64,000 nucleotides of DNA, from assembly GCA_963814875.1 (NCBI GenBank), contig CAWFFJ010000035.1, positions 1 through 64,000 of the forward strand, written 5' to 3'. Of the stretch, positions 53,270 through 61,709 are shown piece after piece (within the stretch, counting starts at the first letter, position 1; the number at the start of each line of letters is the position of its first letter). Source of the DNA: CAVSIS01 sp963814875. Its GTDB lineage: Bacteria > Acidobacteriota > Thermoanaerobaculia > Thermoanaerobaculales > Sulfomarinibacteraceae. The position numbers and the translations under genes are program-made. A model generated the notes under the pieces. The model had not been told where the DNA came from, ran no database searches, and was given only the letters and a program-made list of their open reading frames with translations.

Positions 53270-55639
53270 CTACTGGACTTGGACCCAGGTCGGGTCACCG
53301 CTCAGCATGTTGATCACCGAGGCGTATCCGAAGACCCGCGCCCCCGGCGTGGTGGTGGTGATCGTGGCGAAGCCGACCGGCACGTCGGCGTCACCCAGCG
53401 CTGCAAAGGCCCCGTTCAGCTGGCCTTGCTCGAATGCGCCAAGTGTGAACGCAAGCCGCCCAACCAGGCTACCGTCCGCACGGAAGAGCTCGAGCAGGAC
53501 GTCGATCGGCGTAGCTCCGGGGTTGAGAAGCCCGATGTTGGTCCGCGAGCCGCTCGCGGGGTTGGAAGACGAGGACAGACCGACGAGGCGACCTTTGTGG
53601 CCGAAGGGAATCGCGTTGGCCATGGACTCCGCTGTGATGCCCTGGCCGAAGCTGCTGCCGCCCGCGACGTTCGCGATCCGACTCGTCGCGACCAGCGCTC
53701 CCATCGGGGCGAGAAGACGCAGGGCGCCCGTACCCATGGTGCCGAACAGGGTCGGGAGCACGTCGTCGATGTGGGTCGCCCCCCACGCGGGGAGCATCAT
53801 GTCGACACCCATGGGCGAGGGGTTCGCCTGGCCGCCGCGCAGGAGCTCGATGCGGACGGGCATCGGCCACGGCGTGGTGTTCTGGAGATCGAGCATGCTG
53901 GTCCACTTGGAGCCGTTGGCACCGTCGGTGGCGGCAGCCGCCAGCACCATCTGCTGGTCGAGGACGATCGCGGTGCCCCACGGCAGGCTGGCCGGATTGC
54001 GGTGCATCGGTTGCAGGATCTTCTCTCCGACGTCGTCGATCACGGGATCGAGGAGCGGCTTGAGCAGGAAGGGACCGGGAGAGTTGTCGGGCTCAGGCTC
54101 GACCGAGATGACTGCGGCATACCCGGAAGTGAGGTCGAAGGGAGGATTGACGAAGTCGGAACCCGGGAACGGCGGTGTCGGGTTGGGTCCCGCGGCGGGG
54201 CTCCCGCCGTCGGAGTCTGCGCCGGAGGTCATGGTGAAGCGACCGGTGGAGACCGGTCCGTCAGGGCCGGCGACCCAGCCCTCATAGACCCAGCCGTCGG
54301 GCAGCGTGGGCAGGGACAAGGCGGGGGCCGGGACCGAAGGGTCGAGCCACCAGATGCCGTTGCGGTAGTCTCCGCCCATGCCGGCAGAAGGGGCGGCCAG
54401 GACGTAGCTCCCGGTAGCCGCGGAGAAGTCGGTGCCGAGGGCGGCGCCATCTGCGACGGAAAGACGCGCCGCGTGAGAGACGAAGTCGCCGCCGAGGAGG
54501 TGGACGTGGCTGGGCGCGGGGTCAGGGTCGGAGGCCGGCTCGATGGTGAGGACGAACTTGCTGACCGCGCCGAGATCAGAGACCGCGGCGGTGAAGGTGC
54601 TCTGAGAGGGTACGCCACCGCTGACCGTGAAGGTCCCGGTCGACACCGGCGCGCCATCGACGATGAGCCAACCCTCGTACACGAAATCGGGTCCAAGATC
54701 CTCGAGGCCGTGGAAGTTGACGCGGAGGTTGGCGACGGTGGCGGTCGCCGGAGGCATGAGCAGAGTCGCCTGGAGGCTCGGGAAGGAGGCCGGGTTGAGT
54801 GCCATCGGCTGCTGAACGCCCATGCCGGCGTCCATGATGTTGGCGGCAACGAGGGGTTTGAGGGTGAACGGTCCGGGGGAGTTGTCGGGCTCGGGCTCGA
54901 TCGAGATGACGGCTGCGTACCCCGAGGTCAGGTCACGCGGGGTGGTCACGAAGTCCTGGCCCGGGAACTGCGGAGTGGCGTTGGGTCCGCTCATGAGGCC
55001 GCCGCCGTCGGAGTCGGCACCGGAGACCATGGTGAAGCGTCCGGTCGAGACTGGACCGTCCGGTCCGGCGACCCACCCCTCATAGACCCAGCCGTCGGGG
55101 AGCGTCGGCAGGGAGAGGGTCGGAGCTGGGATGCTCGGATCGAGCCACCAGATGCCGTTGCGGTAGTCGCCACCCATGCCCGCAGACGGCGCGGCGAGGA
55201 TGAAGCTGCCGGAGGCCGAGGCGAAGGTGTCGCCGAGTGCGGCCGGATGGGCAATGGTCGCGCTCGCGTGACCGCCGGAGAAGGCCCCACCGAGGAGGTG
55301 GACGTGGCTCGGCGCGGGGTCGGGATCTGGAGCCGGCTCGATCGTGAGCACGAACGCGCCGATCCCGGCGGCATCCGAGACCATGGCGCTGAAGTCGGTC
55401 CGGGACGGCATCCCGTTGGAGTCCACGGTGAAGGTCCCGGTCGAGACCGGTTGACCGTCGACGATCAGCCAACCCTCGTAGGCCCAGCCCGGCCCGAGGT
55501 CGTCGAGCCCGGACGGCGCGAGGCGCACGCCGACGGGCTCGGCCGCCGGCAGCGCTGCGGTGGCCGCAATCAGGAGTGTGGCAAGCACCACCACCAGGAA
55601 CGGCGATGGGTCGAGGGATCGAGCGTGAGTGCGAGGCAT
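53270..55639 (-). CDS. large secreted protein with a duplicated domain and an adhesion-type tail
   Basis: 789 residues: signal peptide (VVVLATLLIAATAALPAAEP), then two tandem copies of a domain of about 280 residues. Each copy contains WLIVDGxPVSTGTFTV, PSHVHLLGG, the nearly identical AAPSAGMGGDYRNGIWWLDP and TLPDGWVYEGWVAGPDGPVS. The beta-rich parts resemble the extracellular half of RskA-type anti-sigma factors, but no membrane helix follows. The last 230 residues (SKWTSMLDLQNTTPWPMPVR, VFGYASVINMLSGDPTWVQV) are the secreted module seen at 27858. It is likely a surface protein. ATG 55639 lies behind AAGGAGA. Confidence 0.75.
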   Translation of the reverse strand: MPRTHARSLDPSPFLVVVLATLLIAATAALPAAEPVGVRLAPSGLDDLGPGWAYEGWLIVDGQPVSTGTFTVDSNGMPSRTDFSAMVSDAAGIGAFVLTIEPAPDPDPAPSHVHLLGGAFSGGHASATIAHPAALGDTFASASGSFILAAPSAGMGGDYRNGIWWLDPSIPAPTLSLPTLPDGWVYEGWVAGPDGPVSTGRFTMVSGADSDGGGLMSGPNATPQFPGQDFVTTPRDLTSGYAAVISIEPEPDNSPGPFTLKPLVAANIMDAGMGVQQPMALNPASFPSLQATLLMPPATATVANLRVNFHGLEDLGPDFVYEGWLIVDGAPVSTGTFTVSGGVPSQSTFTAAVSDLGAVSKFVLTIEPASDPDPAPSHVHLLGGDFVSHAARLSVADGAALGTDFSAATGSYVLAAPSAGMGGDYRNGIWWLDPSVPAPALSLPTLPDGWVYEGWVAGPDGPVSTGRFTMTSGADSDGGSPAAGPNPTPPFPGSDFVNPPFDLTSGYAAVISVEPEPDNSPGPFLLKPLLDPVIDDVGEKILQPMHRNPASLPWGTAIVLDQQMVLAAAATDGANGSKWTSMLDLQNTTPWPMPVRIELLRGGQANPSPMGVDMMLPAWGATHIDDVLPTLFGTMGTGALRLLAPMGALVATSRIANVAGGSSFGQGITAESMANAIPFGHKGRLVGLSSSSNPASGSRTNIGLLNPGATPIDVLLELFRADGSLVGRLAFTLGAFEQGQLNGAFAALGDADVPVGFATITTTTPGARVFGYASVINMLSGDPTWVQVQ

Positions 55640-55736
55640 GGGGGTCTCCTTTCACTGTCTCCCGCGGTCGAGGCCGCGGATGTTGCTGTTCTGAGATCCG
55701 TTATCGCTTACAGGGCTCACACAGCTGTCACGGAAA

Positions 55737-55754
55737 GTTCACGAATTCGTAAAC
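55737..55754. promoter_or_regulatory. 18-bp imperfect palindrome in a divergent promoter region
   Basis: GTTCACGAATTCGTAAAC is a palindrome with one mismatched pair, located between the divergent genes at 55639 (minus) and 55870 (plus). Its size and symmetry suit a repressor operator, but no second copy or known regulator supports it. Confidence 0.35.
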
Positions 55755-55869
55755 TCGAGCCGGAGCCGTCAGGAGGCCTCGTGTTCACCGATGCGACCTT
55801 GGTGCGACGACGGGTGACAATCGTGCCCCCGGATGGCCGGACGGCGGATGGCGGGTAGAATCCGAACTC

Positions 55870-56589
55870 GTGAAGGCCATCCGCATCGCGCACAGCGCTG
55901 CCGCCTGGGCGGTCGCCCTACCGGCGACAGCCGTGCTCGGGAGCGTGGCGGCGGTGGTCGGGGGCCGGGGCGACCGTGCCCTCGGCATCGGCCGCACCTG
56001 GGCGCGTCTGTTGCTCGCGGTGTCGGGCTGCCGCCTCAGGGTCGTGGGTCGAGAGACGGCAACCGCGTGCGCGCCCGCGGTGGTGATGGCGAACCACCAG
56101 TCCTCGCTCGACATCCCGGTCCTGCTCACGGCGCTTCCGGCCGAGCTTCGAACCGCGTTCTGGGCCAAGGACAGCCTGTTCCGTGTCCCGTTCCTGGGCC
56201 GTGCGATGCGCGCGATGGGCTTCGTGCCGGTCGATCGCAGCAATCGGAGCAGCGCGGTGCACGTGCTCGCGACAAGTCTCGAGCTGGTCCGCAGCGGCCG
56301 CTCGATTCTGGTCTTCCCGGAGGAGACCTACGGTCCCGCCGACACCCTGCTGCCGTTTCAGCGGGGCGGCTTTGTGCTCGCCCTCAAGAGCGGGCTGCCG
56401 ATTCTCCCGGTCGGGATTCGTGGGACGCGGGAGGCGCTGCCGCCGGACGCGCGAACGATCGCACCCGCACGTATCGAGGTCAGGTTCGGTCCGCCGGTGG
56501 CCACCGCCGGGCTCGGCGCCTCAGCCCGAGCCGATCTCGCCGCAGAGGTCCGGCGGGCGATCGGCGAGCTCGCCGGGAAACAGGGGTAG
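55870..56589 (+). CDS. plsC: 1-acyl-sn-glycerol-3-phosphate acyltransferase
   Basis: 239 residues. An N-terminal helix, then the acyltransferase motifs: NHQSSLD (HX4D), FVPVDRSNRSS (block II), ILVFPEETYGP (block III) and LPILPVGIRG (block IV). It should acylate lysophosphatidic acid to phosphatidic acid in the inner membrane. The GTG at 55870 is followed by a normal start (MKAIRIAHSAAA). Its stop lies 1 bp from the stop of the convergent histidine kinase gene. Confidence 0.9.
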   Translation: MKAIRIAHSAAAWAVALPATAVLGSVAAVVGGRGDRALGIGRTWARLLLAVSGCRLRVVGRETATACAPAVVMANHQSSLDIPVLLTALPAELRTAFWAKDSLFRVPFLGRAMRAMGFVPVDRSNRSSAVHVLATSLELVRSGRSILVFPEETYGPADTLLPFQRGGFVLALKSGLPILPVGIRGTREALPPDARTIAPARIEVRFGPPVATAGLGASARADLAAEVRRAIGELAGKQG

Positions 56590-56590
56590 C

Positions 56591-58066
56591 TCAGCCCGCC
56601 GAGGGCAGTGCGAACCAGAAGCTGGTGCCGCTGTCGACCGCCGACGCGGCCTCGATGGCGCTGCCGTGGAGCTCGAGGATCTTCTTGACGATGGCGAGCC
56701 CCAGCCCGCCGCCCCGTGGGCGCGGCTGGTCCACGGTCGAAGCCCGGTAGAAGCGGTCGAAGACGTGCTCGAGCTCGCCCGACGGAATCCCACAGCCGGT
56801 GTCCTCCACCCGAACCACCACCCTGGCTCCTTCAACCACGAGCGCGACCGTCACGGTGCCGCCGTCCTCAGTGTGCGCCAGTGCGTTGCCGATCAGGTTC
56901 TGCAGCACCCGTTGCATGAGCCCGATGTCGGCGGCGACCGTGGGCACATGTGCGGGCAGACGGGCGCTCAGCGTGACGCCCTGGCCCTCGGCCGCGAGCC
57001 GGAACTCCTGGACCACGTCCTGGACCAGTTCGGCCATCGAGAACGGCTCGATGTCAGGGTGCATCTCGGTGGACTCCAGTCGCGCGAGCTCGAACAACTC
57101 CTCCACCAGACGCGCCAGGCGCTCGCCCTGGGCGGTGGCGACGGCGAGGAACTCGCGGCGTTCCTCGACGGAGAGGCTCGAGTCCTTGAGGTCGAGGGTC
57201 TCGAGGTAGCCCTGGAGCGTCGCAAGCGGCGTGCGGAGGTCGTGGGAGACGTTGGCGACGAGCTCGCGCCGCATCGCATCCGTGTGCCTGAGGCGCTGAA
57301 CCTGCTCGATGATGCGGTCGGCCATGGCCGAGAAGGCGGCGGCGAGGCGGCCGATCTCGTCCCCGTTCGGGTCGCCGGCCGGCAGCGCTGCAGCTTCGGG
57401 TTCGGAGAAGTCGCTGCCGCGAAACGTCTCCACGCCGAGAGTCAGGGAGCGCAGCGGCCGGGTCAGTCGCCGGAAGAGGTAGAGTCCGGCGAGCAAGGCG
57501 ACGATCAGGGCTGCGGCGGAGGCGACGACGCCGAGGGAGAGGACGTGGTTGCGCAGCAGCCTGCCGGCGATGCTCGCTCGCCGCTCGCCCTGGAGGACGA
57601 TGTAGAGGTACCCCTCGTAGCGGTCTTCGACCATGATCGGAGAGGCCGAGAAGACACCGCGCCGTCCGGAATCGCGCGGGTCGTCGCCGAGGATCGGGAG
57701 CTCCGCCTTTCCGGTCAGGAACGCCTTGATCGGCGCGACGGCGACCTGTGTCCGGCGGACGTCCCCTTCGGGCCCGGAGTGCGTCACGACCCGTCCGTCG
57801 AGGTCGAGCAGGTAGCACTCGATCGAGGGATTGATCAGGCTCAGGGTCGAGAAAACCTGCGCCAAAGCGGCCTCGTTGACCTGGCCGTTGACCATCAGCA
57901 CCCGCTGGGCGACGAGCGACGCGGCAAGTCCGCGGTTGAGGCGCTGGGTCACCTCCTGCTCCCAGCGATCGGTCAACGTGAGGGTGACTGTGAGCCCGAT
58001 GGCACCGAGGAAGATCAGCAGCCCGAGCAGGACCAACGCCATGCGTCCATACAGTGTCCTCAGCAT
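56591..58066 (-). CDS. membrane sensor histidine kinase (OmpR-system partner)
   Basis: 491 residues. First helix (MALVLLGLLIFLGAIGLTVT), periplasmic sensor of about 140 residues (SLINPSIECYLLDLDGRVVT), second helix (VVASAAALIVALLAGLYLFR), HAMP domain, then HisKA (ELVANVSHDLRTPLATLQG) and HATPase (LQNLIGNALAHTEDGG, VEDTGCGIPSGEL, RGGGLGLAIVKKIL). Its gene start overlaps the stop of the response regulator gene by 7 bp. The pair likely senses an envelope cue; the target genes are not visible. Confidence 0.93.
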   Translation of the reverse strand: MLRTLYGRMALVLLGLLIFLGAIGLTVTLTLTDRWEQEVTQRLNRGLAASLVAQRVLMVNGQVNEAALAQVFSTLSLINPSIECYLLDLDGRVVTHSGPEGDVRRTQVAVAPIKAFLTGKAELPILGDDPRDSGRRGVFSASPIMVEDRYEGYLYIVLQGERRASIAGRLLRNHVLSLGVVASAAALIVALLAGLYLFRRLTRPLRSLTLGVETFRGSDFSEPEAAALPAGDPNGDEIGRLAAAFSAMADRIIEQVQRLRHTDAMRRELVANVSHDLRTPLATLQGYLETLDLKDSSLSVEERREFLAVATAQGERLARLVEELFELARLESTEMHPDIEPFSMAELVQDVVQEFRLAAEGQGVTLSARLPAHVPTVAADIGLMQRVLQNLIGNALAHTEDGGTVTVALVVEGARVVVRVEDTGCGIPSGELEHVFDRFYRASTVDQPRPRGGGLGLAIVKKILELHGSAIEAASAVDSGTSFWFALPSAG

Positions 58067-58770
58067 GCGACCTCCTCAGGGGCGGGGAAGCGGTAGCCGA
58101 CACCCCACACGGTGCGAATCCAGAACGGCTGCGACGGATCGGGCTCGAGCTTACGCCGCAGGCGGTTGATGTGAGTGTTGACGGTGTGCTGATAGCCCTC
58201 GTGCGCGTAGCCCCAGACATTGTCGAGGAGCTGAGCCCGGCTGAAGACCCGTCCCGGGTGGCAGGCAAAGAAGTAGAGCAGGTCGAACTCGCGCGCGGTC
58301 AGATCGACCGGGCGGCCGTCGAGGCTGACCTCCCTGCGGGAGGGATCGATCTCGAGCCCGCCGAGCGCGACCGGCTGCTCGCCGCTGTCTTCGGGAGCCG
58401 CGAGCTGCTCGACCCGGCGCAGGATCGCCTTGACCCTCGCCTGCAGCTCACGGACGGAGAACGGCTTGGTCAGGTAGTCGTCGGCGCCCATCTCGAGTCC
58501 GAGCACGCGATCGGTTTCCGACGAGCGGGCGGTCAGCATGAGGATCGGGGTGTAGGTCTCTCCGGCCCGCAAACGCCGGCACAGCTCGATGCCGTCGAGG
58601 CCCGGCAGCATCAGGTCGAGGATGAGCAGGTCGAAGCCGCCACCGCGGGCGCGGTCGAGCGCAAGCCGGCCATTCGGCTCCACCGTCACCCGGTGGCCGA
58701 GGTCCTCGAGATGAAGCCGCACCAGCTTCGCGATGTCAGCATCGTCCTCGACGACGAGGATGGACGTCAC
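58060..58770 (-). CDS. OmpR-family response regulator
   Basis: 236 residues. Receiver with VVEDDADIAK, phospho-Asp in LLILDLMLPGLDG, Thr in LMLTARSS and Lys in YLTKPFSVRELQ. It is followed by a winged-helix domain (LTAREFDLLYFFACHPGRVF, VNTHINRLRRKLEPDPS, IRTVWGVGYRF). It binds DNA as a dimer and is phosphorylated by the adjacent kinase. It is the first gene of the two-gene operon; the upstream region up to 58809 is short. Confidence 0.94.
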   Translation of the reverse strand: MTSILVVEDDADIAKLVRLHLEDLGHRVTVEPNGRLALDRARGGGFDLLILDLMLPGLDGIELCRRLRAGETYTPILMLTARSSETDRVLGLEMGADDYLTKPFSVRELQARVKAILRRVEQLAAPEDSGEQPVALGGLEIDPSRREVSLDGRPVDLTAREFDLLYFFACHPGRVFSRAQLLDNVWGYAHEGYQHTVNTHINRLRRKLEPDPSQPFWIRTVWGVGYRFPAPEEVAC

Positions 58771-58808
58771 GGCACACCTCCGCGTGTGAGCATGTTCTCG
58801 CCCTCAAT

Positions 58809-59495
58809 GTGCTGATCCGGTACGAACGGTTACAAGGTCGCCTCCGTCCGGCCGAATCGAGCGCCACATCGGGAGACTGCTTTCGGGATCGGCCGACCTT
58901 GAGTGTGTGGTCCCCCGGTCGTCCGCTGAGCCTGGCCGACGTGCTCAGCCGGACCACCCGACTGCTCTCCCTGCTCGGCCAGGTCCTGCTGCTGAACCTG
59001 CCGTTGGTGCTGCTCGGGCAGGTGGTCGTGCCGTGGACTCTCGTCCTGATCCTGGTTGCGGCTCCGACCGTGTCGGCCCTGCTCCAGCTCGCCCTATCGC
59101 GCACGCGCGAGTCCGACGCGGATGCCGAGGCCGCGCGGCTCACCGGGGACCCGCGGGGACTGGCTTCGGCTCTGGTCGGGCTCGAGCACCAGGCCCGGTC
59201 GATGCTGCTGCGGGTCGTGCTGCTCGAGGCGGGGGCCAGTCAGCCTTCGCTCCTGAGAACCCACCCGACCACCGAGCAGCGCGTCCGCAGGCTCCTCTCC
59301 CTCGAAGGCATCGAGGTTCCAGAACGTCCGATGCCGCCGCTCTCGGGTGTCGCTCTTCACAGCGTGTTTTCCGGCCCCCACCGTCCTCGCTGGCATTGGC
59401 TTGGGCTCTACTACTCGGCATTTCCGGGACCCGGGCTCGTCTCGAGCCCGGGTCCCGGAAATGCCTCTGATGCGCTGCGCGCATCCGTTGGATGA
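58809..59495 (+). pseudogene. M48 (HtpX-like) metallopeptidase lacking its catalytic N-terminus
   Basis: From about 58926 the frame reads LSLADVLSRTTRLLSLLGQV, membrane helices, then LSRTRESDADAEAARLTGDP with the third zinc ligand (Glu) of M48 enzymes, and LLRTHPTTEQRVRRLLSL. The HExxH helix that should precede SLADVLS is missing; the upstream part (residues 1-38) has no similarity. The family's usual C-terminus (RPRWHWLGLYY) is intact, but the frame runs on through the palindrome at 59417-59465. It cannot be an active protease. Confidence 0.7.
59417..59465. repeat. perfect palindrome, 23-bp arms
   Basis: Arms 59417-59439 (GGCATTTCCGGGACCCGGGC plus TCG) and 59443-59465 are exact reverse complements with a TCT loop. 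It lies exactly at the 3' end of the M48 remnant, replacing its stop. There is no T-tract, so it is not a normal terminator. Confidence 0.92.
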
Positions 59496-59518
59496 GGACC
59501 GGCGGCCGCCCGGGACTG

Positions 59519-60208
59519 TCACGTCGCGAGGGTGGCGACCGCCTCCGCACGCTCGGTCGGGTTGGCGGGGAGCGGCGGGCTCAGGGTGACGGCGCGTCCC
59601 GCGCGGAGGGTCACAGCGGACCGGGCCTGACCGAGGAAGGGTTCGAGCTGGTGGGTTGCAACGACGATCTGGTGACCGGAGGCGAGGAGGCCGTCCAGCC
59701 ACGTTATGACCTCGGTGCGGATGCTCCGGTCCATGGCTTCGAGGGGCTCGTCGAGGAGCACCGTCGCCGGGGTCGCGACGAAGGCCGCCGCGAGCACGGC
59801 GCGCCGCCGCTGTCCCATTGACAGCTCGCGAACGGACCGCTGCGCGAGTGTGTCGAGGCCGGCGCGTGCGATAGCGGCCTCGCTCGCGCCGGGCGGAGCG
59901 TGGCGCAGCCGAGCGACCAGGGCGAGAATCTCGGCCACGGAGGCATACGGCGTGAGGTCGGGATGCTCGGGCACGAAGGCGAGGCTCGCACGCGCCGCGA
60001 CCTCTTCCCGCCACATGTCGTGCCCGTTGACCACGACGGTGCCCGCATCCGGGCGCTCGACGCCGGCAAGGAGCTTGAGCAGCGTGCTCTTCCCGCTGCC
60101 GTTGGGACCGACCAGAAGGGTCAGTCCGGACCCGATCTCGAGGTCGACGCCGGTGAGGACCTGCTCACCACGACGGTAGCAGAAGTGCACGCCCTGGAGG
60201 CGGATCAC
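59519..60208 (-). CDS. ABC transporter ATP-binding protein
   Basis: 229 residues: Walker A GPNGSGKST, Q-loop region FVPEHPDLTPYASV, signature ELSMGQRRRAVLAAAF (LSMGQ), Walker B TVLLDEPLEAMDR and the switch His in VVATHQLEP. It powers export or import with the adjacent permease. The GTG at 60208 overlaps the permease stop (TGA/GTG overlap) and matches the family start VIRLQGVHF. The substrate is unknown. Confidence 0.92.
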   Translation of the reverse strand: MIRLQGVHFCYRRGEQVLTGVDLEIGSGLTLLVGPNGSGKSTLLKLLAGVERPDAGTVVVNGHDMWREEVAARASLAFVPEHPDLTPYASVAEILALVARLRHAPPGASEAAIARAGLDTLAQRSVRELSMGQRRRAVLAAAFVATPATVLLDEPLEAMDRSIRTEVITWLDGLLASGHQIVVATHQLEPFLGQARSAVTLRAGRAVTLSPPLPANPTERAEAVATLAT

Positions 60209-61452
60209 CGGTCGCTCCAGGCGAGCGGGTCGCCGGCAGCGAGGTGGTGGCGCTCCTGCCAGGCGGTGGACTTGAGGCTGCGCTCGCGCTCGGCGGCCCA
60301 TGCAAGGACCAGTGGCAAGAGGACGAGGACGCCTGCCGCCACGGCCGGTACGAGCGCCGTCCACGCCGCCGCCAGTAGCCCGCCGGCGAGGACCTCGCCG
60401 GAGGCCCCGCTCGCCCGCACGGCGGCGCGCCGGATCGCGCCGGCGGCGAGGGCTGCGATGGTTGGGGTCGCGGCTGCCGCGACCAGCGCCGGGCCAGGGG
60501 TGCTCGCCGCTGCAACGGCGAGGACCGGAATCGTCGCAACGAAGAGCAGCGCGGTGTCGCCGCCGATTCGGGCCATGGCGGACTGCGGCAACGACCGCGC
60601 CCATGGCCAGGCGGGGCGGCGAACCGCGAGCAGTTCGGCGATCCCGGCGATGACGAGGGTGACCGCCGACAGCGCCGCCAGCCGTTCGGCGCCAGCCGCC
60701 ACCGCGGGCTCCAGTTGGTTGTTCGTCAGGAATACGGCCGCCGCCAGCGCGACCATGGCGGCGCCGAAGAGCGGACCCAAGACTCGTGCGCCGAGGGCGC
60801 GCCACGCCACGACGGCGAACAACGGCAGGGCTGCAGAACCGTGCCGGCGCCGTTGACGCGGCGGCTGCACCCTCTGGAGTTCCGCGCACAGCGAGCGTGC
60901 GCCCGCGACGAGGACAAGGCCGCCGAGGAGGCCGATCCATCCGGCCTCGAGCATGAGCCAACCGGCTCCAGCGCAGAGCGCAGCGACAGTTCGGCGTCGT
61001 TCGACAGGCAGCGCGGCGAGGGCCGCGGCACCGGCCGCAACGGCGAGTCCGAGAGTTCGCGCCGGGGATACTGCCACGTCCGCTGCGACGTCGATGGCGG
61101 CGAGCACGGCCGGGATCGGCAGGAGCGCGAGAGCGATCGCTGCGGCGGCAGCATCGAGTTGGGAACGGTCTCCGCACGGCAGGCTTCGCGCCCAACCTGC
61201 GAGGCCGTAGGTCGTCCGACGGGCCATCCACGCAGCGAGGGGGAAGAGTATTGCCAGCACGACGAGAGCAGCGGCAGGGTGCGTGTCGCGGCCGACTGCG
61301 CCGGCGGCGAGCCCGACGAGGACCGCACCCGGCTGATTGGCGAGCACGCTGGCCGCAACCAGGGCGCCGGCGATCGGGGTCAGCGCTCTGAGCGCGAGCC
61401 GGACCGTGGAACGGAGGTGGAATCGAAGCAGTGTCAGCATGAGAGCCGGCAT
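60205..61452 (-). CDS. multi-helix membrane protein, probable ABC permease partner
   Basis: 415 residues, very hydrophobic and Ala-rich, with about ten to twelve helices (AAALVVLAILFPLAAWMARR, WIGLLGGLVLVAGARSLCAE, LPLFAVVAWRALGARVLGPL). No known permease family is obvious, but its stop overlaps the ATPase start, so it should form the membrane part of that transporter. ATG 61452 begins MPALMLTLLRFHLRS; a second ATG four codons later is possible. The 5' region contains a terminator-like hairpin. Confidence 0.75.
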   Translation of the reverse strand: MPALMLTLLRFHLRSTVRLALRALTPIAGALVAASVLANQPGAVLVGLAAGAVGRDTHPAAALVVLAILFPLAAWMARRTTYGLAGWARSLPCGDRSQLDAAAAAIALALLPIPAVLAAIDVAADVAVSPARTLGLAVAAGAAALAALPVERRRTVAALCAGAGWLMLEAGWIGLLGGLVLVAGARSLCAELQRVQPPRQRRRHGSAALPLFAVVAWRALGARVLGPLFGAAMVALAAAVFLTNNQLEPAVAAGAERLAALSAVTLVIAGIAELLAVRRPAWPWARSLPQSAMARIGGDTALLFVATIPVLAVAAASTPGPALVAAAATPTIAALAAGAIRRAAVRASGASGEVLAGGLLAAAWTALVPAVAAGVLVLLPLVLAWAAERERSLKSTAWQERHHLAAGDPLAWSDR

Positions 61453-61521
61453 CAGGCCATGCTACGACGCGAACGAGTGATTGTTGCGAACCCCGGCCGG
61501 AGCGGGGGGATCTGGGCCAAG

Positions 61522-61549
61522 AAAAACGGGAGGGCCGAGACCCTCCCGT
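61522..61549 (-). terminator. terminator-like hairpin in the leader of the ABC permease gene
   Basis: On the minus strand ACGGGAGGG, loop TCTCGG, CCCTCCCGT, then TTTTT. It lies 70 bp before the permease ATG, on the same strand. A possible promoter is upstream: TTGACA (plus-strand 61655-61660) with 17 bp to a poor -10. So it may attenuate the operon, or end a short RNA of about 100 nt. Confidence 0.7.
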
Positions 61550-61709
61550 CGTGTGGCGCCCCCACCCTGCGCACGTCAGGGGCCGCGATCGCGGCGGCGC
61601 GTGCAGCGTGGCCGAATTGAGTAGCACTCTCAAGATGGGATCTCTCGACGGCGCTGTCAAGCCGCCGTGCGGCGTGAGCTCGCTGATCCGTCCCGGCATA
61701 ATGGTCACA

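Noticed and set aside
53252..55858. Plus-strand frame of 868 codons opposite the secreted protein
   Set aside because: Gly/Arg/Asp-rich antisense shadow; the minus strand has a signal peptide and repeated domains.
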